The position numbers and the translations under genes are program-made. This document shows, piece by piece, positions 23,040 through 49,606 of a stretch of DNA of 64,000 nucleotides. Where the stretch lies: NCBI RefSeq assembly GCF_947507565.1, contig NC_089182.1, positions 2,914,001-2,978,000 on the forward strand, in the 5' to 3' direction. Origin of the DNA: Oscarella lobularis. Its lineage: Eukaryota > Porifera > Homoscleromorpha > Homosclerophorida > Oscarellidae. The first letter of the stretch is position 1; every line of letters starts with the position of its first letter. The notes below the pieces were generated by a model. The model was not told where the DNA came from. It did no database searches and was given only the letters and a program-made list of their open reading frames with translations.

Positions 23040-26000
23040 ATGGCTTCCTCTCGCTGTCTGTCACTCGTATTGACAATGTTGGCGTTGATGGCCGGTCTTC
23101 ATCACATTTCTGGAGGTACGTGGGAACTAAACGCTATTATAAATTTTATCTACGTTGTAAAGCTAGTTAAATTTACTGTCTGCTTTGTAGAAAAGGAAGT
23201 GACTCTAAATGCCGTGACAAACAAGCTGAAGTTTGAAGAAAAAGACATTGACTCTAGAACTTCATATGATCTAGCCGTGGATGGGAAAACAAGTCAAATA
23301 TGGGAGGATTGTGCTATATCTCAATCGTCTACTCCAACCATATGGCTGTCAATTGATTTGCTTCATCTCTACTCTGTGACCAAGATCAGATTTTTAACTC
23401 GTGACAAGTATGGAATAGGCATCGAGGTCTACGTGGGAAAGGATGCTATCGATTCGGATGGAATCACTAATCATCGATGTGGGAGTGGCGTTACTATTCC
23501 TAATCCACCTACATTTACTGAATTTTCTTGTTCTCCCATCAATTGGGTTCAACATGTCAGCATTCGACGAACAGGATACCAGGATATTGGAAGTAGTCAG
23601 TATTTGCAAGTGTGTGAAGTTGAAGTGTATTATGATGAAACTGAGGGTAGGAACCTAACAAGAACGCGGTTAGCTAACTATTTTCTGTTTACATAGATCC
23701 CGGTATCACCATAATGAAGGGCGCCGTGCCAGTTTCGAAATTAGATGTTACAAAAGGAGACATTGTACTCTGTGGTTCATCAAAAGGAGACTTTGGCCCA
23801 ACATGGAAATTTCCTAATGGAACAGACGTTCCAGAACAGAACTCTGCTACTGTTAATCAAGCTGATGGCTCATCAGGATATAAAGAACTGCGTTTGAGTC
23901 CTCTTACGTCTACTCCTCCGAATGGTCAGTACAAATGCCAGTACACAGCAAACAACATTGCAATTACAAAGACCAAAACAGTCAATCTTACATTTACAGG
24001 TATGTTACGTTAATTTGTGTGGAACGTTCGAGGCATTCGGCCTTTTTGTAGCTGATTGTCAAGTAAGCTCGTGGTCAGCGTGCTCATCATCATGTGGACG
24101 AGGAACAAGGACAAGGACCATTACTCGAAACAAAGTTGGCGCTGGTCAGGATTGTCCCTCTTTATCAGAAGATTGCGCAAATACAAACTGTGAGTTTATA
24201 TGTTCATCTACTAGACTGATTCTATTGGTGCTTTGGTAGGTGGTCAAATTGACATGACGGCAATAGGTGCTGTTGCTACCCACGGTCCATTAGCTACGTT
24301 TGGTAGGTTGCAGGCTTCACTGGCTATTGATGGCGTTACAAATACTGGATGTGCTGCAACTAAAGCATCAATGGATCCGTGGTTGCGAGTTGATTTAAAG
24401 ACAGCTTATTTGATCACAAGCGTAGAAACGTCATTTCATCAAGATCGAGGCAACGGTGCGTTTGTGCGGATAGGAAGTGATTTGACCAATGATGGAAATA
24501 ACAATCCGCTGTGTGGTACTGTCCCAAATAGAAACAACAGCAAAACTATTTGGACAACGACAATTGTGTGCTCTCCTTCATTGTGGGGACGGTACATAAA
24601 CGTTCAAAAGATTTTTCCAAATAATTTTTACCTCAGCCTGTGTGAATTGAAAGCAAGCTACGGTAGGAAGAATAGGTTTTTGGAGAGTCTTCTTACACTT
24701 TCTTATTATTAGCACTTGACGTCGCAATTCTCTACAATGATTCCTCTGTTGCATCTGGAAGCTTTTTTGTATACGGAGGAGATCCACTTCCTTTCCCTGC
24801 TTTGTGTGTCATTAATCTTGATTCAACAAACTTTAACTCTTTGTTAAATATTCATTGGAACTCAAGCAACAGCCAAATTCCAGATTCATCGTCCAATCCT
24901 GATGTCGGACAATCCAGAGTGAACAACTTCGCAATTCTTCATGTTAGGAAAGCTCCAAGGCTTGATACATCATACACGTGTCAATTCACGTGGACTGATA
25001 ACACGCAAAAGACGTTACAGTTTGACCTCAAGATCAACGGTGCGTGGCATGCTCATATTAGATTACAATAAGAATAAATGTTCTTTGTAGTTGATTGCGG
25101 TTGGAGCGCGTGGTCCATGTGTTTGGAATCTTGTGGTGTGGGAACAAGATCGCGGACAGCTAACAACCCCGCCCAGAAACATCAAGGAAAGGATTGTACC
25201 GGTCCTTCAAGTGAAGAATGTGATACTGGACAAGCACCCTGTAAGTGTGAAAAGCGTAAATATGGCGTATCCTAGCATAATGTTTGTTGAAGGTCCTCCC
25301 ACTCCTATTAACAATCTAGTTAGAGTTGAAGAAGGAAAAACGGCTTTTTTGGAGTGTAACGCTTCACAGTACAGTCCATTGCAGACAGCTATCACATTCC
25401 AATGGTTCAGAAAAGGAGTTCTAATACCCAATCCTTCAAATTCATCCGAGCATCCTTTGGGAAACGGAAAGTACAAGGGAACTCTGACATTAACGTCAGT
25501 CACGAGAGCAGACGCCAACTCGTACACGTGCAAGGCCAATGGGACCTATGGTCTCAGTAATTCATCTGAAACAATACAGCTGGATGTCACGTGTAAGCTC
25601 GTATTCCGTTGCTTGTACTCTGTCAGGGATGTTTTTTCTCTTCAGATGCTCCATTTAACGTTAAAATAGAAGCAGACTCTGCTGTGTTTGTAAAAGGTCA
25701 ATCGCTAACTTTGAACTGCAGCGCTGAAGCCAACCCCAAACCTTCTGAATATAAATGGCACAAAGACGGCCAAATAGTGACTGGAGAAACGGAAGCGGGT
25801 CCACAATCATTAGCGGGGTCACAATTATTATTATTTTCCAGTCTGGACTATGAGAAAAATGGAACATACAACTGTACTGCGATTAACTCTGTCGGTGAAA
25901 CTCAATCGAGCAGCTTTGTGATCGTGGTAGATGGTACGTTTAGTTTGAACTGATTTCATTTGGGTGAAATCTCTTTTTTATAAGGACCGCCGGGAAAGTG

Positions 26001-29000
26001 CTCCAAACCGTCAGGTACAAGTGCAGTGGGTGATTCAGTAGTAGTGTCCGTTTCTAATTGTCCTATTAACGGCAACGCTGGTGTCACAAAGTATAAGATT
26101 TTCTACAGAATTGTCGGTTCTTCGAATCCTTGGTCAGAAGTTTTTGGAATGTCGTTACCGGTTCCTATCACTGGCCTTATGCCATATACCGAGTATAAAG
26201 TGCGTGTGGCTGCCGGTAACCAGCATGGATATGGACAAAACAGCAGCGCACTCATAATTAGAACAACTCAAGGAGGCAAGCAACATTTTAGTTAGGCCTA
26301 CCGTAATTTATTATTTTTATGTAGAGCCTGGACCTCCGGGGAACGTGAGTGCTATTTCATTGGGACCTAACCGTGTTGGCGTCACGTGGTCAAAACCCAT
26401 TAATCCGTTTGGACCAATAAACGATTATAGGATCTTTTACAGCGCTTCGAAGATAGTTCGAAGAGAAGCCGCCAACAATGAGAAGTCTATTATTGTATCA
26501 GCATCGGAAAAAAAAGAAGCGAATCTAACAGAACTCAAGCCGTATACCAATTACAGGATTGCAATCGCAGCGGTGAACATCAGGGATGGCGACAATAAAA
26601 TTCTTTTGGGAACGAGAAGCAATGAAGTCTACGTACAGACAGACGAAGACGGTATAGAGAAAACCTTTATTTTAACCTGTTACGACACCCTCTCTTTGTT
26701 GTGTTCAGCTCCATCTGCTCCACGGGATCTGATCTCAAGTCCTCTGACAATAACATCGGTAAACATAAAATGGAGCCCGCCAGAACATCCCAATGGAAAA
26801 ATCAGAAGTTACACGCTGGCCTACGCAAAAGCTAGCGGGGCGACTGGCGATAAGACAATCATCACTATCAATGGAACAGACTCGCTTTCTGTGATTCTAA
26901 AAGATCTTGAAACAGCCGTTAACTACAGCGTTTCGGTACGTGTTTAGTAGAACGTTTCTTTGGTATCTACGTGTAAGTGAATTATGGCAGATTCGCGCTG
27001 TAACCATTTTGCCTGGCCCGTATAAAAGTATCACGTTTGATACCAAGCCTGACAGTAAGAAATGAAACGAAATACATCAGAAAAGTAATTTCTTTTGTAA
27101 GCACCTGGTCCGCCAAGTGGGTTGAAAGTGAGCAGCAGAACTTCGTCCTCTTTGTTCTTGACTTGGGAACCTCCCGAAAGACCAAATGGAATCATTCAAA
27201 GCTACAAGGCATGCTTTCTAATAAAGTTCCGGTAATGTTTCAACTATTATTCGTTTTAGGTGTACTACTGGCGCCAGGGTGATAATGAGCAAAATTCTGC
27301 TGAGCCGGGTTCATCCCGCAACTTTAGTTTGACCGGTCTTCGAGCCTATACTAACTACACTATCAACGTGACGGCTGTGAACGACGCTGAAGATTCGAAA
27401 AAGGAAGGTCCGGCTGCCACTGTTCGAGCACAAACACTGATCGCCGGTAAAATGTTGTAATGCACTGTTTATACAGTGTGCAACTTCACTTTCGTAGCAC
27501 CTGAACGTCCCGCAGTGGATGATACAGCTCCGCCCGTTTTGGTGGATGGTACGGTGTCCCTTATTGCTCCTCCCATTTCTGACGAAAAAGCTCCTGTTAG
27601 GTAACCAGTAGTAGTGACACTGTCTTGTTTGCCTAACTAATTGACGAGACCTTTTTGACAGTTCCGTGCGAGTATTTGTTTACAGCGGTCCAAGGCCGTC
27701 GCCATCTTCAGTTCCACAAAATGTAATAGATGGTGCAACCTCAGACTCATGGCGTGTGGCGACCATCTACCCGTACAATTCGTACCCTCAAAATGAGAGG
27801 ATTGAAGTTGACGGACTAGAAGCAGGAGCTCAGTATTCTATCTATTTTGTTGCATACACTGAAGATGACCGAGGAGTAGGCATAATTATCATACACGTAC
27901 AGCGATTATTGATATGTGCATTTTTAGAATGTTTTAGCGTCATCAAGCGAACCTTTAGGTGTGCTTAGCACATTATCTAGTTATGGTAGGCATTGTTAAT
28001 GGTTTGTGTAGACGCGGAGAGTCCGCAAGAACAGTCTGGCGGCGGACTAAGCACTACAATCATAATTGTGGTGGTAGTAGTCATCGTCGTATTGATCCTA
28101 ATCGGAATTATTCTCGCTGTGATCATCGTCAAGTGAGTACTAAGACATAGAAAACACAGATCTATAAAAGGGGTCAATACAGGCGTCGTCATACGGAAAA
28201 AGAAAATTACGAAATGTCTGCTTCAAGTCAAGTCCAAATGAGCATGTCCTCGGTAAAACACATTGAGAATGAAGACACCGACTCCCCTAGTACGGGTTAA
28301 TTGATTAACTTGTGTAAAATCAATAAATATAATTCAATTTTTTTTAGGTATGACAGCTCCTGTTATCACGTCCGACGTTCTGTCGGTGGACGCCTACGAA
28401 GGCACTACTGCCCTTTTACCGTGTGACACAGCTGGAGATCCTCTTCCAACAATCAAATGGTATCGAGATGGAAAATCTTTGCCGGGAAAGGACACGCGTT
28501 TTCATCAACTTCCCAACGGAGCTCTTCAGATTACGGCACTGCGTAGCAGCGATTCGGGTAGCTATCGTTGCGTAGCGTCGAACAAGGCTGGGACAGAGGA
28601 GCAGACTGTGGAGCTCACTGTGAAAGCTGTTGAAACGAAAGGTCGTTTGAGCGGCTGGTCCGGATTGGGTAATTATCTGAAATTCGGTTCTCTGTTACGC
28701 ACTGAGATACGTTTGTGTGTGCTTTCTCAGGAATTGATACTCCAAGTCCAAAGACACGAAAGATGAATCGCGTCAATTCTGGTCTGCACGCTATTCACTT
28801 GGACGATTTTCCCGATCACGTTACGGCTATGAACGAGCTCAACGGCTTGGGGTTTTCTCAAGAATTCAAGGTGCGTTGAGAGTCACTTATTTATTAATAT
28901 TTATTTATGTATTTAGGCATTGGCAAATGCCAGCACTGGAGTTAAATTGACCACTGATGCTGCAGAAGCTAACTTGACGAGAAACCGCTACAAGAATATT

Positions 29001-31360
29001 TTGACTTGTACGTATCTCATTTCCTGACCTTTTTATCTAATTGGATTGTTTTTGCAGATGATCATGCTCGTGTGATCTTGAAAGCGTTGCCCGGCATGGA
29101 AAGTCTTAAATGTGACTATGTCGCCGCTGCCTACATTGACGTAATTTATTTGTATATTTGATAATAGATTATGCATGGTTTTTTTGTAGAGTTATCGCAC
29201 ACCAAACAAGTACATTGCTTCCCAAGGTGATGGACTTTTGTGTGTATGAGTGTGCAATTTGAGAAGGAAGTTCGTTTAGGTCCCACTAAGCAAACGTCAG
29301 CTGATATGTGGCGCATGATTTGGAGTGAAAACGTGAAAAGTATTGTTATGCTTACTAATTTGGTTGAAGGAACTAAAGTAAGTGTAAAGTAGTTAGTACT
29401 GTTATTTTTAATCTTTGTTTGAATCTAGATCAAGTGCCATCAGTACTGGCCTTCCGACATTGGAGAAACGAAAAATTTTGAAGGACTTGTTGTTACTTTG
29501 GACAAAATCGATTCGTACGCGGACTATGACATCAGGTCGATCAGGATCAATCTGGTAAAATTACAGATGGCTGTAAAAATTCGACATTTCTTTCATTTAT
29601 TGCTAGGGAGAAGACGCTCGAAATGTGAAATTGTACCATTTTACTACTTGGCCTGATCACGGCGTTCCCAAATTTGCTACGGGATTGCTCACTTTTATTA
29701 AAAGAGTGAACAGAGAACTTCCCAAAGACAGCGGACCAATAGTGGTTCACTGCAGGTTTGTTTCAAAGATTCTGACCTGCGTGTTTTCGTATCCTTCTCC
29801 TTTTTAGTGCTGGAGTTGGACGCACAGGCACGTTTATCGTGATTGATCAGATGCTAGAAAAGATCGACGAAGGCCTTTCCATCGACATTTTCAGTGCAGT
29901 GACGTCTCTCAGAACCAAACGCCAAGAGATGGTTCAGGGCGAAGTAAGGCGGCTTACAGACTAACAGTACTTCGATCTTCGTGGAACTAGCTTGACTTTT
30001 TTTAGGCTCAGTACGTTTTCATACACGTAGCGTTGCTCGAAGCCGTCTTGTGCGGCAACACCCAGATTGCAGCGCAAGATCTCCGCTCCGCCTATTCGAA
30101 ACTCACCAAGAAAGACAAAAAAGACCGAACCGGATTTGAGCGTCAGTTTCTGGTAAAGAAATTATTTATGTACGCTAGACGTAATCGAACGTATTCGGTC
30201 AGGTGCTCCAAACGTCCAGTCGTTACTTTGACGAAGCTCTGTGCAAGGCGGGACTCCAACCGGGCGTGCAGAAGAAAAACCGATACTCTGACATTGTTCC
30301 ACGTAAACTTCAGGCGATGCCGGGAATAGCGGGCAGTTATAAAAGGGTTTTTAGTTGACACCCAACGCGTGGTTTTGCGCTTGGACGAAGACGGATCTGA
30401 AGATGCGTACGTGAACACAGCGGCTGGAGCCAATTACATCAATGCCAGCTATGTTGATGTTTGTGGATGCACTGTTTTTTGTTTTGGAGCGTGCAATTGT
30501 TTCCGATTTATTGTTTTAGGGCTATCGTCGTCGCGACGCTTTTATAGTGACTCAGGGACCGCTGAAGAACACCGTGGACGACTTCTGGAAAATGGTGTGG
30601 GAACAGAATACGTTTTCAATTGTGAATCTAACTCAACTTGTGGAGGATGAAGAGGTCAATCTGATTAATTATTTGATAGGTGGATTCAGCAGCTTCTATT
30701 TGTAGGAAATGTGCTGCCAATATTGGCCACCAAAGTCTGGATCCGCTCAGTACGGTCCTTACAGAGTGGAAATTCAAAAAGAAACTCCTTGCGGCTCTTA
30801 CGTCATAAGAAAAATGAAGATCAGCAAGGTCTGCGCGGAGAAGCAGAAGCATTTTGTCTGTGTATGCGATTACTAATATTTAGGGTCCTCAAATCAGAAC
30901 GGTTTGCCAGTTTCACTTCACTGCCTGGCCAGACAAAGAGTGCCCTCAGTCATCGACTCACATCTTGGACATGATGATGCAGGTAGAGAAGTGGCAGCAA
31001 ACGACCGGCAACAAAGTCATCACCGTTCACTGCAAGTCAGTTGACCATAATTATTAATTCGCTAATATGATGAACTCATAATGATTGTTGTTTAGTAATG
31101 GCATTGGTCGTTCTGGAGTCTTCTGTACCCTCGTTTCCGTGATTGAAGCTATGAAAGTGGAGAGTGTGATTGATATCTTCTACAAGGTGAAGGCTCTCCG
31201 CATCAAGAGGCCTGGAATTGTGCAGAATTCCGTAAGTTGGAGGATTACAGCAGCGTTGACGGTACATGAGCATTTTTGATTATAGGAACAGTACAAATTC
31301 TGCTACAAGGCTCTACTCGACTTCACCGACAGCTTTGATACCTATTCTAATTTCAAGTAA
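23040..31360 (+). CDS. Receptor-type tyrosine phosphatase, array copy 2
   Basis: This copy has the full module set: signal peptide from 23040 (an extra upstream ATG lies at 23037), discoidin-like about 23191-23645, Ig 23698-24000, TSP1 24052-24190, second discoidin-like 24239-24662, Ig 24715-25041, TSP1 25091-25242, Ig 25292-25594, Ig 25647-25933, FN3-like modules to about 27880, transmembrane exon about 28013-28132, Ig exon 28349-28642, D1 and D2 to the TAA at 31358-31360. I found no in-frame stop in the exons I joined. D1 keeps the Asp (WPDHGVP), Cys and Arg ([10 protein letters not shown]); D2 has HCNNGIGRSG. Its third and fourth Ig domains belong to the same class as copy 1, while its later FN3 modules match copy 3. 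One FN3 intron can only use a GC donor (GGAG|GCAAGC near 26275). The likely role is a cell-surface receptor dephosphorylating phosphotyrosine; ligand unknown. Confidence 0.87.
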
Positions 31361-31521
31361 GTGTGCCAATCTGACAACTACTACTGGTGGTATTCTAATC
31401 TCTCTGTGTGCTGTGCTACCAATAATAATCAATCTTGCTCGTGATTTTTTTTTCCTTTTTTGTATGCTCTTAAACAATTGTTTTGCTTACATTTTCAAAA
31501 CTAAGGTTAGCATCAACTCTT

Positions 31522-31810
31522 CGAGATCGACGCTCCTGCTTCGATTGGAACCGATAGAACCGTCTTCGACATTCGCGACGTATGTTTGCATCTTGTTCGT
31601 GTAGCCGTTTCGGCGCAGATAACACCCAGAACTGTTGCAATGCTTACGAACGAAATGTGAACATACGTCGAAGACGGTTCTATCGGTTCCAATCGAAGCT
31701 AGGCTCGTATCCAGCCTGTTATCCAGGCTCACGCAGTAAGAGCCGCCCGGATAACAGGCTGGATACGAGCCTAAATCGAAGCAGGAGCGTCCCTGGGAGC
31801 GTCGATCTCG
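31522..31810. mobile_element. Nested foldback element, MITE-like
   Basis: The outer arms (from 31522 'cgagatcgacgctcctgct' and ending 31810) are inverted repeats. Inside are two more hairpins: 31542-31570 with 31667-31695, and 31702-31724 with 31749-31771 (23 nt, perfect). A short local duplication adds about 12 nt to the right arm. It encodes no protein. The same element is at 49090-49375. This structure is typical of non-autonomous DNA elements. No clear target duplication was found. Confidence 0.7.
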
Positions 31811-32041
31811 ATGCTAGCGTGCGTAAGGACACGCCCTCGCTAATTGGTCCTCAGGAACATTTGAGGGCGGAGCCGTTCGCTGGGGACCGTTATACGGGAC
31901 ACAGAGAAAGGTCTCTAACGCCCTGTCGGAACCGTCGGGACGTTGACACGACGTCGCTGACGCTTTTCGCTTATTGTCGTCTTCGCCTCGATTTGCCGCT
32001 TTTAGATAGCCGAGTTTCCGGAAGCCATCCACGACACTATC

Positions 32042-32110
32042 ATGGCTTCCTCTCGCTGTGTGTCACTCGTATTGAAGATGTCATGGCTGGTCTTCATACA
32101 TTTCTGGAGG
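32042..32110 (+). pseudogene. Second orphan RPTP signal-peptide exon
   Basis: The exon matches the first exon of copies 4 and 5 ([13 protein letters not shown]) but has an internal deletion, so its donor is in the wrong phase for the next RPTP exon. The genuine first exon of copy 3 starts at 32636. Confidence 0.8.
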
Positions 32111-32223
32111 TACTTGGGAGCTAAACGCTATTGGTCTTGGTCTTTCGCTATTATAGATTTCATCTAGTAGTCTACGTTAGAAGCATGTTGAATTTGCTAG
32201 GACAGTGTACTGTTTGCTTTGTA

Positions 32224-32297
32224 GCCACTTCTATTCGACCGAGGTCTTCGGAATAGAACTTAGTACGCGATCGGTTCCTTGGTCGAATAGAAGTGGC
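32224..32297. repeat. Perfect 17-nt inverted repeat
   Basis: GCCACTTCTATTCGACC at 32224-32240 is the exact reverse complement of 32281-32297. The 40-nt loop has no coding sense. Confidence 0.9.
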
Positions 32298-32455
32298 TTT
32301 TAGAAAAGAGTAAGCAGTCGAAACAGAGAAATTAATCGGATAGCTGTAGGACGTGCGAAACGGGTGCGAACGAACGATCTTTGTAGAGCTCGTCCGCCAT
32401 ACTGTTCCCCCACGTCATAATAGGCGGGGTTAGGGGCGGGACCGTACCAGACCCA

Positions 32456-32528
32456 CCAGACCCTCTCTCCGAGCAGAGATTAATCTCTGCTCCGAGGATC
32501 GGTAACATCCGGGGGAGAGAGGGTCTGG
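32456..32528. repeat. Nested palindromes
   Basis: Arms 32456-32470 and 32514-32528 are perfect 15-nt inverted repeats. Inside, 32471-32492 is itself a perfect 22-nt palindrome centred on ATTAAT. The pair interrupts the promoter-like region upstream of RPTP copy 3. Confidence 0.9.
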
Positions 32529-32635
32529 AACCGAGGCTAAGTCTCTGTCGGTCCTCTCGCTTTTCGCTCATCGCCTCGACTGCCGCTTTTAGATAGACAC
32601 TGTGAGTCTTCCCGGAAGCCATCTACGACTGTATT

Positions 32636-40972
<8,337 letters not shown>

Positions 40973-41140
40973 GTGTGCCAACTACTACTGGTGGTATTCT
41001 AATCTCTCTGTGTGCTGTGCTACCAATAATCAATCTTGCTCGTGATTTTTTCCTTTTTTGTATGCTCTTTAAACAATTGTTTTGCTTACATTTTCAAAAC
41101 TAAGGTTTTGTGTGTGTGTGTGTCATTTTTAAAAAACTAA

Positions 41141-41330
41141 GGGTAACCAATTCTAAAGGACAAGTGTTAGAGAGGAAAACGAATTTTTAGTACGTATTTC
41201 TTTCAAAGTTTGTTGATATTCTTTCGTAAAGTAAAGCATCGCTTTGCCGGCACGTTCGGGAATCTTTATGAGACCCTGGCGATCTCTTGACATGTCACTT
41301 TTAATGGTGTCGAGCACGACTCGGTATCCC
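41141..41330 (-). pseudogene. GCH1 relic C
   Basis: This is a degraded exon 1 and intron 1 fragment of GCH1 like relic A, with codons for [16 protein letters not shown]-type sequence and a deletion toward the start. It lies between RPTP copies 3 and 4. Confidence 0.8.
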
Positions 41331-41481
41331 GGATAAAAAAGTTCTCACTGCCGCCCTGTCGGGACGTTTCACGACGTCGCTGAACTCGTCGCTGACGCTT
41401 TTCGCTTATTGTCGTCTTCGCCTCGATTGCCGCTTCTAGATAGCCGAGTTTCCGCAAGCCATCCACGACACTAGGCCTATC

Positions 41482-48933
<7,452 letters not shown>

Positions 48934-49089
48934 GTGTGCCAATCTGACAACTACTACTGGTGGTATTCTAATCTCTCTGTGTGCTGTGCTACCAAAAATC
49001 AATCTTGCTCGTGATTTTTTTCCTTTTTTGTATGCTCTTAAACAATTGTTTTGCTTACATTTTCAAAACTAAGGTTAGCATCAACTCTT

Positions 49090-49375
49090 CGAGATCGACG
49101 CTCCTGCTTCGATTGGAACCGATAGAACCGTCTTCGACATTCGCGACGTATGTTTGCATCTTGTTCGTAAGCTTTGTGTAGCCGTTTCGGCGCAGATAAC
49201 ACCCAGAACTGTTGCAATGCTTACGAACGAAATGTGAACATACGTCGAAGACGGTTCTATCGGTTCCAATCGAAGCTAGGCTCGTATCCAGCCTGTTATC
49301 CAGGCTCACGCAGTAAGAGCCGCCCGGATAACAGGCTGGATACGAGCCTAAATCGAAGCAGGAGCGTCGATCTCG
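49090..49375. mobile_element. Nested foldback element, second copy
   Basis: This has the same nested inverted-repeat structure as 31522-31810, without the small duplication in the right arm and with a 9-nt insertion near 49170. It occupies the same place downstream of an RPTP gene, so it was probably copied with the block and not inserted twice. Confidence 0.7.
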
Positions 49376-49606
49376 ATGCTAGCGTGCGTAAGGACACGCC
49401 CTCGCTAATTGGTCCTCAGGAACATTTGGGGGCGGAGCCGTTCGCTGGGGACCGTTATACGGGACACAGAGAAAGGTCTCTAACGCCCTGTCGGAACCGT
49501 CGGGACGTTGACACGACGTCGCTGACGCTTTTCGCTTATTGTCGTCTTCGCCTCGATTTGCCGCTTTTAGATAGCCGAGTTTCCGGAAGCCATCCGCGAC
49601 ACTATC

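Larger units (their letters stand above)
31361..32635. other. Spacer between RPTP copies 2 and 3
   Basis: There is no GCH1 gene here, unlike upstream of copies 1 and 2. The spacer holds a nested foldback element (31522-31810), an orphan RPTP first exon (32042-32110), a second foldback (32224-32297) and a nested palindrome (32456-32528), then the promoter of copy 3. Confidence 0.7.
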
